The position numbers and the translations under genes were made by a program. Source: Aureobasidium sp. EXF-3400 (lineage: Eukaryota > Ascomycota > Dothideomycetes > Dothideales > Saccotheciaceae). Taken from it: DNA of 64,000 nt. The stretch is from positions 50,674-114,673 of the forward strand of contig SWBL01000152.1 in NCBI GenBank assembly GCA_024195585.1, written 5' to 3'. Every line of letters begins with the position of its first letter. Position 1 is the stretch's first letter. A model generated the notes under the pieces. That model was not told the origin of the DNA. It saw only the letters and a list, made by a program, of their open reading frames with translations, and did not search any database. Below, one piece after another: positions 44,190 through 54,649 of the stretch.

Positions 44190-45544
44190 ATGATGCGACA
44201 AAGAGGAGCTGGGTATAAGCAACCACATCCACATCTGCTGCATCCTCGCTGACTCTCTGTCAAAGTGCTCGGTCTATTCCTACAAACTTTGGATTCATAT
44301 TCCACGCTGGTCCCATCCAAGTCTCCGAAACCACTGCAATCAAGTCGCCATTGTCACCAAACACCCCGCCAATTGCCATTGCTCCTATACAGACCCACCA
44401 CATACCCGAGTCCTCGCTTCCTCCCAAAGCACCAGCGCCCAAGAGAAAGAGAATTGTCAGAGAGGAAGAAGACGATCAAGTCTGGTTCAAGAAAAGGTCA
44501 AAGAAGACAACCATCCAAGAACAAGAAGGCCATGCTATTCTTACAGCCACTCTGGATTCTGGCCTTGATGTGACACAACAAGAGCCTCCGACCGACAAGA
44601 AGCCCGCCAAGCGAAAAGTCGTACGGAAACGAGTTCTAGTTCCAAGATCTCGCCAGAAAGAGTCCCTGAAACCTCAACCAGACCAGCCGATACCTCTACC
44701 AGAACCTGTGGCAGCGGTCCTTCCACCGCCCAATAAAAAGAGCACCAAGACGCTTGCTGTCTCAGAACAAATATCGAGGCAACTAGACACACTCGAGGCA
44801 CCTTTGTTGGAACATGGAGACCAAGATAAGCTCAGCAATCACTCTATACATACCGTCTCTGTGACAAAATCTGTCCCGCACAAGAACACGAAATCCAGCC
44901 ACGATCCTCAGGGTGTATACATAGTTGAAAAGAGTCGGGAGAAGACTGTGCCACGCAAAAGAGTTTCACGGAAGCATGTACAAGAGAGCATCGAGACCGT
45001 GCAACCGAGCCTGGAAGAAAGCACACAGACAACAACAACCAAAGTGCCACTGGAGGAAGAAGATGTTGATAAGAAGCTGAAGACTGAAACCGCTAGACAA
45101 AAGAGGGTGGCCAAGAAGCACCCTGGGAAGGCCGTTGAGCAACAAACTGCCGAAGTCACAGTGGATGCACAGCCAGATTCTACGCACGAAACCGACCCGG
45201 TACCAAAGAAGAAAAAGATGGTCAGGCGGGTGCGCGTTCCAAGGACAACCACAAAACGAGCGACATCTGAGCAAGATGACTCGGTGAACCTGGTCAACAA
45301 ACATGATACCAAACCGTCAGTTCCAACCGATGATATCAACTCGGCTTTGTTGGAAGCGGTGGCTCCAGCACCAGTGGCTAAGGAACCATCCAAGACTCCC
45401 AAAAGAATCCTCTTCGATGATGATTCTGACATTGATCTTGATCAAATGCTGAGCGGCATTGCAGCAATAGCTGGAACTAAAGGAGATACTAGAACATCTA
45501 CCTCAAGGTCTTCTCGCGTGACGACGAGGAAGACCGCCGCATAA
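44190..45544 (+). CDS. Lys/Arg-rich nuclear protein with degenerate KR-V-R repeats
   Basis: Exons 44190-44212 (23 nt) and 44266-45544 (53-nt intron, GTATAA...CAAAG with CTGAC branch site) give 433 aa. The long frame has no ATG of its own near the 5' end. The proposed small exon supplies MMRQRGAG in phase and the intron has an ideal size, but the acceptor is AAG rather than YAG, so the 5' end is uncertain. The protein contains at least four related basic blocks (RKVVRKRVLVPRSR, RKRVSRKHVQ, KRVAKKHPGK, KKMVRRVRVPRTT), spaced by acidic, Thr/Pro-rich linkers. The C-terminus has DDDSDIDLDQMLSGIAAIAG. The basic blocks look like nuclear localisation or nucleic-acid-binding segments. I do not recognise the family, and its function is unknown. 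Confidence 0.75.
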
Positions 45545-45610
45545 CGGTCCAGACACGAAATCAAGATTCAAGATGTTTTCCATGCAACAGATGCTCCACC
45601 TTTGCGCCAA

Positions 45611-45883
45611 TCACAGCGCTATCGTGCGGCCTTTCTGACGATACGCCCATATCATGTGACTTATGGCAACGACACTTATGATTATAGATCCAACGCTCAC
45701 AGTTCGCTGCTTACGAAACTCGTCAAGGAGCGCATAGGCATAGGAGTAGCAACCCGCAGCCAAAGCAATGCGGTGCCGTAGCCGGGAGTATGGTGGTTGG
45801 TGCGTAAGCAGATAGAGAAGGGTGTTCCAGAATGCAGTCCAGTATAAAATTCTTTGCCAATGAGGGATCTGCAGTCGATCCAT
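45611..45883 (-). CDS. Small two-helix membrane protein (90 aa), 3' half of an interrupted locus
   Basis: The ATG at 45883 opens 90 codons. Two hydrophobic segments are visible: RILYWTAFWNTLLYLL (about residues 11-26) and VGSIIISVVAISHMIW (about 64-79). Between them is a Tyr/Arg-rich stretch with AGCYSYAYALLDEF. The family is not recognised. Upstream on the same strand, exon 46052-46013, a clean 52-nt intron and further sequence make a 35-codon peptide in the same frame as this one, but ended by TAA at 45895-45893. The locus may therefore be one gene broken by a nonsense codon, a two-frame transcript, or two unrelated frames. The region lies 66 bp downstream of, and convergent with, the KR-repeat gene. 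Confidence 0.5.
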   Translation of the reverse strand: MDRLQIPHWQRILYWTAFWNTLLYLLTHQPPYSRLRHRIALAAGCYSYAYALLDEFRKQRTVSVGSIIISVVAISHMIWAYRQKGRTIAL

Positions 45884-45892
45884 AGTTGCGGA

Positions 45893-46052
45893 TTATGGGT
45901 CAGATGAGGCTGGGAAGTAGAGGTGAAGAATGATGCACACACCGACAATGTCCTCGATGCCTTGGCGGGCACATCCGGATGTCGAAGATGGTCAATGCTC
46001 TCGACAACTTACCAAGCTGCCATGTTTCGGTTTGCTTGACTTCTTCTGCCAT
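45893..46052 (-). CDS. Spliced 35-aa frame ahead of small membrane protein
   Basis: Exon 46052-46013 encodes MAEEVKQTETWQL and is followed by a GTAAGT donor. A 52-nt intron ends CCAAG at 45961. The second exon continues with GIEDIVGVCIILHLYFPASSDP and TAA. The intron has consensus ends and normal size, and the second exon starts with a hydrophobic helix, so a real transcript is likely. The frame beyond the stop runs directly (three codons: SAT) into the ATG of the 90-aa protein. It may be an upstream ORF, the 5' half of a broken gene, or a stop-readthrough product. Confidence 0.4.
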
Positions 46053-46394
46053 ATCTTGTGATATGATCATATGAATGGCGGTAAACGTGAGTGCAGATTT
46101 GCTCAATGACGGTAAGGACGCAGCATTTGCGCTTGCAAAACAATAGTAAGATGACCTGATGCCTTGATGCAACATGACCTACAACAAGAGATCGGCCTTG
46201 AAACCGAGAGATTCAGAGTCCGTGTTCAGCATTGACTCCTGCCTCCCGGCGCCAATTTGATGGTTGCTATAGACATGGCGAGTAAGTGTGTTTCTCCTAC
46301 CAGAGCGTACCATAGAAAGCAGAGAGGCCTACCACATTTCAGCTTGTCATTCGTATTGTGTCTTCTCTCCATTCTTCACCATCATCTAGCAGCC
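46053..46394. promoter_or_regulatory. Divergent region ahead of helical protein gene, with possible intron
   Basis: These 342 bp separate two divergent starts. A GTAAGT donor at 46282 and CTAG acceptor ending at 46389 form a plausible 108-nt intron in the plus-strand transcript. If used, ATGs at 46260 or 46275 join in frame to the CDS at 46395. Confidence 0.4.
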
Positions 46395-47669
46395 ATGTCT
46401 TCGACATCAATTCCAGCAAAGCACAGTCGGACGAATAGCTTCAGCGACAGTTTCGAGATATCCGACCTTTCCTTTGCGCCAACACCTCCGCCGCGCAATC
46501 AGACTCGTCAAAGATCATCAATCAGCTCTGTCGGGTCGCAGTCAATATCTCGATCAAATTTCAATACAAGCGTGATATGGAACAAATCATGTACGCTATC
46601 ACAATTGTACGATCCTGGCCAAACTTCAAGAACATTCGCACCTTCCGAGTTCAGCAGCAGTCATGTGTCTACTGAGCTGCCCAGCTTGACTTCGTCCGAC
46701 ACTACCGGTGATTCGTGGTCGGCCGCGAGCTCCAGTTTTCACACGAGCTCTGGCATCACTTTGCATGATACTGCAATGTCAGAGTCGCCTACATATTCAA
46801 ATCCATCAAGCTCAAGTAGGATGAGCTTGCACAGACCATTGCCAGATACTCCACAAGGCTCATTTTCCCACAACGGCGCGGGTATGCAAACAAGCACAAC
46901 GCCTTTCACAATCCCTGGTTATGGGCCCATTCGACTCACGGTTACTATGGACCTTCCGCCGCCGCCAAATCATCACCAACATGCACCTCAAATGTCTGTG
47001 CGGGTAGATACACCTATGAATGAGGTTCCTCCGACATCTTGTTCTGATGCTTCTCTGGACACTGCTCTAGATTCCTTCTCAGCAGCAGAGTTACGTCAAC
47101 TTCTCCGTCTTGCTGTACAAAAACATCCTTCTCTTGCTTCTGACATTACTTCAGAACATGCACAAAAAGCCTCACTTGGTGTAAGCAAGACGGTCAATTT
47201 CGTACACTACAGCAACGATGTCTGGCATACTTTAAACTCCAAACAACACTTGGGCCTAGCCGAAGGACGCCAATATGCCGACAAGGCAGTTCAGAGAATC
47301 GCAAACGACATATCCAGCGTTGCTACACATGTCCGGATGGAAAGTTCAATCATCACCAAGAAAAATGCCCTAGAGACCCTAAGAAAGATTGGCAGGAGTG
47401 TTTGCCTAGCCACAGATGTTGTGGGAGAAAGAGTCAAAGATGTCTTGGGCTCTGACAAAATGTTTGTAGATGCCATGATCAAAGTGGCAGACAGCTTCAC
47501 AGAAGACGACCGGCGCACATTATGGGCTGGTGGCTCTGGCACAGAGATTGTGAAACGCTTGGAACAATTGGACGAGCTGAGGAGATGTTATCGTGTGTTT
47601 GATGGACTGGATGTGGTGCTGAAGTTGCTGAAGAGAGAAGATGGTCCGGATGGATGTGTTCGTTGCTGA
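46395..47669 (+). CDS. Uncharacterised protein with disordered N-terminus and helical C-terminal domain
   Basis: From ATG 46395 the frame gives 424 aa. Residues 1-250 are Ser/Thr/Pro-rich and disordered, with many potential phosphosites (RQRSSISSVGSQS). The C-terminal 165 residues are helical: LDSFSAAELRQLLRLAVQKH, HYSNDVWHTLNSK, KKNALETLRKIGRSVCLAT, then LEQLDELRRCYRVFDGLDVVLKLL. The AELRQLL-KHP helix is similar in style to one in Cut8/Sts1 proteasome-tethering proteins, but the rest does not match, so I do not assign that function. An alternative N-terminus from 46260 is possible, either by splicing (adding MVAIDMATA) or unspliced with a hydrophobic stretch. It is a single-exon gene in the main model. 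The family is not recognised. Confidence 0.85.
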   Translation: MSSTSIPAKHSRTNSFSDSFEISDLSFAPTPPPRNQTRQRSSISSVGSQSISRSNFNTSVIWNKSCTLSQLYDPGQTSRTFAPSEFSSSHVSTELPSLTSSDTTGDSWSAASSSFHTSSGITLHDTAMSESPTYSNPSSSSRMSLHRPLPDTPQGSFSHNGAGMQTSTTPFTIPGYGPIRLTVTMDLPPPPNHHQHAPQMSVRVDTPMNEVPPTSCSDASLDTALDSFSAAELRQLLRLAVQKHPSLASDITSEHAQKASLGVSKTVNFVHYSNDVWHTLNSKQHLGLAEGRQYADKAVQRIANDISSVATHVRMESSIITKKNALETLRKIGRSVCLATDVVGERVKDVLGSDKMFVDAMIKVADSFTEDDRRTLWAGGSGTEIVKRLEQLDELRRCYRVFDGLDVVLKLLKREDGPDGCVRC

Positions 47670-47912
47670 CCTTGACGATTTGAATGACTTAATGTTTAAT
47701 GCTGATTATAGTTCTTTTCTGCTTTCTATATATCTGACAAGATCAATGCTACTTGCTTTATCGTTCTTGTGTGCACCTTCTGAAGATGTGTTTTGCACAC
47801 CAGGCTCCTTCAGCATTCTTGACCTGAGAAGCCTCCTACAATCCGTTGCACGCTCACCGACATGGTCATTTGGGTTACATATTTGGTCCAGCATGACAGG
47901 ACCTCATCGATT

Positions 47913-48008
47913 GGTCAGATGGCCGAGTGGTTATGGCGCTAGTTTCAGGCTCACCTGACACGAGTTTACTAGTGAGAAATCGCGTGGGTTCGAATCCCAC
48001 TCTGATCA
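47913..48008 (+). tRNA. tRNA-Leu(CAG) with 17-nt intron
   Basis: The acceptor strands GGTCAGA (47913-47919) and TCTGATC (48001-48007) pair, with discriminator A at 48008. The D-arm GCCGAGTGGTTATGGC has the type II form. The anticodon stem is CTAGT/ACTAG (47939-47943, 47968-47972), with anticodon CAG at 47946-47948. A 17-nt intron at 47950-47966 sits one base 3' of the anticodon, the canonical place. The T-arm is GTGGG-TTCGAAT-CCCAC. It should decode CTG leucine codons. A T4 Pol III terminator follows at 48015-48018. Confidence 0.93.
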
Positions 48009-48464
48009 TCATCCTTTTGCCAATTGAGTGCAGGTATCACTTGTCGGAACGACTGAATGCAATTATTGTTTTTGTGTTGGTGGAGATTTGGCGGAGTGGT
48101 GAAGCTTTGAAAACTTGACTGAAGTTCGGCGTCGCTTATTGGCTGTAGGGACTGGCTCCTGCATTCGTTTGTCGCTTCCTACGAATCAACGTGAATGTCT
48201 AAGGTCGGTAGATCACAATTGAGCAACATAAAAATTGCTGCCAGCAGGATCATTTTGCTTCTACGCAGACGCGCGTACGTGCAGTGGAGCCTCATCGTCC
48301 GTTTTAGACGAGGAATTGGGCTTGATCCTCCGGAGGATTTGACCCCTGAAATATCCTTATCAGACACACACCTGCCATTTCGGTATAGAAGTCAATGCGG
48401 GTGAGCTTATAACATAAGGTCCGCGACATGTGCAGTGGCTAAACGAATCGTGACCCTTGCAATC
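48009..48464. other. Intergenic region, tRNA-Leu / ABC transporter promoter
   Basis: These 456 bp hold the tRNA terminator and the presumed ABCC gene promoter. No TATA box or gene was recognised. Confidence 0.55.
48015..48018 (+). terminator. Pol III terminator of tRNA-Leu
   Basis: TTTT lies seven bases after the tRNA discriminator. Confidence 0.7.
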
Positions 48465-51400
48465 ATGTCGAATGCGACGTGGTTGTCCGATGCAACATCA
48501 AACTGTAATCTACACACATTTGGTCCAGCTAGCTGCGATGGAAGCTTCGATTTTACGCTGTTCTTTGAACAAACGATACTGTCAATTGTTCCTTCCGTCA
48601 TATTTCTGTGCTGTCTTCCCATTAGCTTCATCAAGCTGTATCGAGCCGCACCCAGATTCAATGCATCAACCATCAGAAATTCAAAGCTGGTCAGAATCCA
48701 CGCATTGAGCTACGTCGAGAAACACCGCTGATCAAACCAATAGATCATTGCAATCCTTCTTGCGGCAACGCAAATCTCTCTTCTGGTGTCATGGACCATC
48801 CGACCCGCTTCAGAGACTCCAGCGACACTTCCAGCTCTGTGTCTTGGGCTGATCGTTTCTCTGGCCATTGTCTTCCTTTCTACAGTATCGCACACACGAT
48901 CAATTCGACCATCTTCACTGCTTGGTGTATATCTACTGTTTTCAGCAGTCTTCGATGCGGCTCAAGTGCGCACTCTTTTTCTGAATCGTTATGGCAAAGT
49001 AGTACCGAGCCTCATGTGCCTGTCCATCGCGCTCAAACTATCATCGCTGGTATGCGAATCCTGGAATAAGAGATCATGGTTACCTCCAGCAGATCAAACA
49101 CTACCACCAGAGTCAACGAGCTCTATCCTGAGTAGAAGCTTCCTATGGTGGCTCAATCCTCTCTTCGTCAGCGGTATGCGGACTCTCTTGAACCAGGACC
49201 ACTTATACGCCATTGATCCAGAGTTGCGATCTCGAGAAACCGGCCAAAGATTAGAGGCAGCATTCGACGAGGAATCTAGAAAAATCCAAGATCGCGCCGA
49301 GTCATCCACAGCTCCTTTGTCCGTATGGGCTCTACCCAAGGCTTGCTTTCGCGCAGTGTGGACAGATGTCACGGCGATGATACCGATGAGACTTGCATTG
49401 ATCGGCTTCACATTCGCCCAACCATTCCTCTTTACTCGCGCTATTGACTATCTCAGCCAGGAGAACCATGATCCGGACAATAGCATTGGGTACGGCCTTA
49501 TTGGGGCGACCTTTATCATATACACCGGAATAGCTGTAAGTGTACACCGTGTCATCCTCTTCAATTTCAAGCTAACTCAACTTACAGATATCAAACGCTC
49601 TTTACCAGCAGCAAATTTCTCGCATCATGACTAAATTGAGAGGCGCCTTGATCTCGATGATCCATGACCACATCCTTGTTGTATCTGATGGTGCTACCAA
49701 AGACGGTGCTGCACTGACATTGATATCGAGCGGTAAGTCATGAATTGTGCAACTTTGCTTCCACCCAATGGTCTGACGCAATCTCGATAGATATTGACAC
49801 AATAATTAGGGTTCTTGGTGAACTCAACGAGTCTTGGGCTAGATTGATCGAAGTCGCGGTGGGTATCGGTCTACTAGCTCGACAAGTCGGCGCAGTAAGC
49901 ATTGTACCTATAGTTCTTACAACCATATCCACTCAAGCACAAGGCTGGGTGTCTAGACGGATTGGATCAAGGAGAAAAGACTGGAGCGCTGCAACACAGA
50001 AACGTGTCACTACGGCATCTGCGGTTCTTGGATCTCTCCAATCGGTCAGGATGTCAGGTAAGTGTCCGCTGCGAGCATGCGAGGCTGTAACTGAAAGGTC
50101 TCTCTAGGTCTCATGGAATCTGCTTCAAGCTTACTACATTCATTGAGGGTCAACGAGCTCCACATGTTCGCTTGCTTCGCTCGCTTCATCATTGGACTGA
50201 ATGCAATCGGTACGTTGGTATTGACTAGAATGTTCAGGCTGGACACTGATAGGAACAGCTGTGATACCCTCGATATGGGCACCTGTGACAACCTTCATAG
50301 TCTACGCCATCAAAGCTCGCGTCGACGGCTCGGACGGCTTGAACATCGCTCAAGCCTTTACTTCGTTGGCTCTGTTGGACCTGGTCACGACTCCTAGTGC
50401 GAAGTTGCTGACCATCATGCCCTTGTGGGCACAAGCTTTGAGTTGCTTTGAACGATTGCAGCATTACTTGGAGCTCCCAGTTCGAGAAGATCGTCGATCT
50501 CCTGGCGGTAGAGTCCTGTCAAGCGCCACTAACAACGATAGCTCCGGACTTGCCATTGAGTTGTTAGCCCTTACTCCTCAGTGCATCCGTGCGGGATATG
50601 CTGTTATCTGCTCACAAATGGATGTGTCTTTGTCGATCGAAGGTCCTACCATCTTGAAAAGTGTTTCGCTAGAGGTAAATTCAGGATCCCTCATCCTTAT
50701 CACAGGGCCAACTGGATCGGGAAAGACTACTCTGCTGAAAACTATCCTTGGCGAAACTCACGTGCTGAACGGAAGTATGTCAGTGTCTTCAAGGAATATT
50801 GCGTACTGCAGCCAGAAGCCTTGGATCACCAACACAACCATCAAAGAATTCATCGTTGGTTCAGACCATGATCCAGCAGAAATTGACGAGTCCTGGTACG
50901 GTACAGTGATCTATGCTTGCGATCTTGTCAGAGATATCGCAAGTATGCCAGACGGAGACGATACTCAACTTGGCAGCAAAGGTGTTTCACTCTCTGGAGG
51001 ACAGAAAGCCAGACTTGCACTTGCTCGGGCTGTATATGCGCGTAGAGACATCATGCTTCTTGATGATGTCTTGAGTGCACTCGATATCAATACTGAGAAG
51101 GCCATTATCCACCGTCTGCTTGGTCCCAAGGGATTACTTCGCAAGTTTGACACTACAGTCCTTCTGGTCTCTCATTCGCAGAGAGCCATGGCGATCTCTG
51201 ATCAGATCGTGACACTCTCGAAGGATGGCTGCGTTGTACACACACGCCAGAGTTCACCATCTCGTCTCAAGCTTGATGCAGTGACTGAAACACCTCTCGA
51301 CAAGTCTGCCGACGTGAAGGTCACTGAGGTGAACAAAGCTCGGGTACCAAAAGGTCCATCTAAGGAAGACAAAGATGACTTGGCAAGAAGAACCGGCGAT

Positions 51401-53162
51401 TGGTCAATATACAAGTACTACTTCAGCAACTTTCCCAAAAGGTATCTGGCCCTGTTTGCCGCTTTTTCAGTTGGTGCTGCGTTCAGTTCCAGATTTTCAC
51501 AAATCTGGCTGAATTGGTGGACAGCAGATGACGACTCTAACTTGAGCCTGTATCTGACGGTCTATGCCGTACTCGCTCTGGCACAAACCTGCTTCAGCAA
51601 CCTCAACATGTGGGTCGTCTTCTTGAAGATGATACCTGACTCGGCAATCAACATGCATCGTACTCTCCTATACACTGTCGCAGGAGCAGCTTCGTCGGTC
51701 TACTACCAAAGTGATAGTGGTGCTATCCTAAACAGGTTCGCCCAAGACATGGCTCTGGTTGTAGGAGCCTTACCTACCTCGCTCATTGCGACTGGAAATA
51801 CATTATGTGAGACGATCGCCTCCCTGGCAGTAATTTCCACAGGAGCCAGCTACATGGGAATCACAATTCCTTTCGTCATGTTGGCGATATATGCGATACA
51901 GAAGGTCTATCTTAGTACATCACGCCAACTACGTCTGCTCGAGATCGAGGCTCGAAGTCCCATCTACTCTCACTTCCTCGAAACGCTTGAAGGCGTCGTT
52001 ACCATTCGCGCTTTTGGTTGGGAAGAAGAAGCGAAGAAACAACACTCGAGGTTGTTGGACACTGCTCAATCGCCATACTACTTGCTGTCTTGCATCCAGA
52101 GATGGCTGAAACTGGTCCTTGATTTGATTGTGGCTGCTCTGGCTGTGTTAGTCGTTGGTTTAGCGGTGTCCCAGAAAGGTACAACTTCAGCAGGCCTGTT
52201 GGGCGTGGCTTTGACCAACGTCCTCGGATTCAGCCAGTCCCTTACTCGTCTTGTCACCGAGTGGACGACTTTGGAAACCTCATTAGGCGCTGTCTCTCGA
52301 GTGCGATCTTTCGCCGCGACCACAGAGCACGAGGCTTCGTCAAAAACCAGCACAATATCGCTGGGTCTGGTGACCAAAGGAGCGGTAGTGTTCTCTGGAA
52401 TATATGCAAAGTACACCGATGCACCTGGTCCTTATGATCTGAACGATATCACCTTCTCGATCCCATCAGGTACAAGAGTTGCAATCTGTGGTCGCACAGG
52501 TAGTGGAAAATCGAGTCTCATGCTTGCTTTGCTGCGTCTCCTTCCACTGCGACATGGAAACATCCTTATCGATGGGACGGACATCGAGCATGTGCATCCA
52601 GACATTGTTCGTCGAGACATCATCGCCATCCCACAACAGCCTTTCCTTCTCCCTGGAACATTGCGGTCGATTCTTGACCCTGGAGCTGAGCTAAACGATA
52701 CAGACTTGACTTCTGCATTGAGCAAAGTCCATTTACTTGACCTCGTCAATGAACGCGGCGGACTAGATGCAGATATCGATCAGCAGAGTCTCAGTCAAGG
52801 TCAAGCACAACTCTTCTGCCTAGCACGTGCTCTCTTGCGCAAGAGCAAATTAGTTATACTCGACGAAGCAACAAGCAGTTTGGATGCAGAGACCGATGCT
52901 GTGATCCGGGATGTGATGCGCTCAGAGTTTGTGGATTGCACTGTTATTTCAATCGCACATAGGGTAAGTCTTTTTCGCAGCGGGATGTGCTGCCTTTTTT
53001 TTTCTCGCTCAAAACAAACGCTGACGTATCTACCAGACAACGACTATTCTAGAGGCAGATATGATTATCATGATGGATGCGGGACACGTCTCTGTTATCG
53101 GTAAGTCAGATGAGTTGAGCATTTCCAACGATCGCTTCAGGCAGCTCTGTGGTATCTCTTGA
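48465..53162 (+). CDS. ABCC (MRP)-type ABC transporter, seven exons
   Basis: Exons 48465-48689, 48744-49535, 49588-49732, 49791-50057, 50108-50209, 50259-52963 and 53037-53162 give 1453 aa, the normal full length. The N-terminus (FDFTLFFEQTI, then five helices) is the TMD0 of fungal ABCC proteins, followed by TMD1. NBD1 has Walker A GPTGSGKTTLL, LSGGQKARLALARAVYAR and IMLLDDVLSALD. TMD2 follows. NBD2 has GRTGSGKSSLM, the signature LSQGQAQLFCLARALL, LVILDEATSSLD and H-loop ISIAHR. NBD1 has Asp in place of the catalytic Glu, as is usual for ABCC. The family exports conjugates, drugs or metabolites at the plasma membrane or vacuole; the substrate is unknown. The last intron restores HRTTTILEADMIIMMDAGHV. 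The first donor is GTCAGA, a weak match to consensus. Confidence 0.93.
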
Positions 53163-53457
53163 GGGGTTGTTCATCATCAGGAGGGAAGAAAGCCAAAGCG
53201 AAATGTACATTGGTATACAGAGTATGTACAAAATATCTAATCGTGTTTCTCGTAGAAGCATTAATGGTTCGTCGAAGGGCATGAGTTATAGAAGTGAGAG
53301 TTGCTTGCAAAGGAAAAGCAAAAGAAAAACAGCAGTAAAAGGAAACCAAGAGACAAGAAGAGAATGAAAAAACCAAAACGCAAAGGTCATCAGAGAGGAT
53401 AAGAAAAAAAAAAAAAACGAAAGAGGTGCAGGTGCAGGTGCTCGCATCTCAAGCTAC
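53163..53457. other. Convergent 3' region with simple repeats
   Basis: It holds an A13 run at 53405-53417 and three tandem AGGTGC units at 53424-53441 just past the stop codon of the coiled-coil gene. Both lie in expected 3' UTR sequence. Confidence 0.6.
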
Positions 53458-54649
53458 TCAGAGCATGGTGGGTACAGGCACGTCGAACTTGTGGGGAGCC
53501 TTGACGACAATCTGGCTCTGAGAACGCTTGTGGATCTTTGGCTTCTTACCGCCAAACATACCAAAGCCAGGCATACCCCAGCTTGGATTTGCCATCGAAA
53601 CAGCAGGGCTGGCGGGGTTGGAGGCGGGAGGAGTGTTGGGAGTCTCAAGATGTTGTTGCAGACGGATCTGCTGCTTCAGCTCGACGATCTGCTGGGTCAG
53701 GGCATCGGTGGTGTGGGATTGCTGCTGGAAGAGGTTTTCCATGCTGGCTGTTTGCGACTCGAGCAGTTGGCGGAAGGTCAGCTCGTTGGCGGTGCGCAGA
53801 GAGTGCAGCTCTTGGTTCTTAGACTCTATCTGAGCATCCAGTTGAGCAAGGACTGTCTTTGTGTGTGCGAGCTCGGCGTCGTTGCCGGCGAGGCCTTCGT
53901 GCAGTTGCTTGATCTCGTCATCCTTGGCTGTAATCGAGTCGCTCAGGGCAGCATGTTCCTGGTCTTGGAAGGCGACAAGCGAGTTGAGCTTGGAAAGCTC
54001 GTTCTTCAAGTTCGAGATGTCCAGGTCTTTTGTTTCCAATGCGCCGCGAGCGTCCTTGACGTCTTGGTCAATGTTGCCGAGCAGAGACTTGAGATGAGAG
54101 ATGCGTTCGTCCTTGGAGTCGGAAGTTGCTTTGAGCTGCGTGACTTCCTCCTTGGTGCTTGTGTGGGCTGAGGCCTCTTCCTTGTGAGCAGCTTCCGAGG
54201 CTGCGAGACGGGCCTCGAGATCAGCGATCTGTTGTGATTGTTGGCCAATGGTTTGGTTCAAGGCGACAATGTCGGGCATGGTGCCGATGTGCTCGAGCAT
54301 AGCAGGGAGACCATTGAGATGACTGAGAATCTGGACGAAGTTGTCAAGGTTGTGTTGTTTGTGTTGTTCGGCTTGGTCTGCGAGTGCCTTGGACATGTGT
54401 CAGTGTCTTTGCGCCTGGTCAGGAATGCCATTGGCGACTGACCTTGAGATCTTGGGCCAGCTCGGCAAGCTCACGACTGCTCGTCTCAGATGCGTCCGAT
54501 CTGGGAATGTCGGCAGCATCAAATACACCAGATGATGGTCGTGAAGAGGATGAGAAGACCCCGGATGAAGGACGACTGGACTTCTCAAAAACGGCTGACT
54601 GAGGACGAGACCCCATTGAAGGGCGCAAGCTTCTCGTAAATTTACCCAT
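53458..54649 (-). CDS. Long coiled-coil protein with N-terminal SSRPSSGVF repeats
   Basis: Exons 54649-54443 and 54387-53458 (55-nt intron, GTCAGT...CCAAG) give 378 aa. The N-terminus MGKFTRSLRPSMGS is basic. Three related units follow at 11-residue spacing (GSRPQSAVF 13-21, SSRPSSGVF 24-32, SSRPSSGVF 35-43). Residues about 100-310 form heptad-rich coiled coil (IADLEARLAASEAAHKEE, LKSLLGNIDQDVKDARG, LHEGLAGNDAELAH). The C-terminal 65 residues are Pro/Gly-rich, with GMPGFGMFGGKKPKIHKRSQS. No enzymatic domain is visible and I do not recognise the family. It may be a scaffold or cytoskeletal linker; this is inference. The acceptor was chosen because it keeps phase and joins DLK to ALADQAEQ. Confidence 0.85.

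Noticed and set aside
46395..47669. Cut8/Sts1 nuclear proteasome tether identity
   Set aside because: Only one helix (AELRQLL...HP) is similar in style; the remaining domain does not follow the Cut8 pattern that I know.
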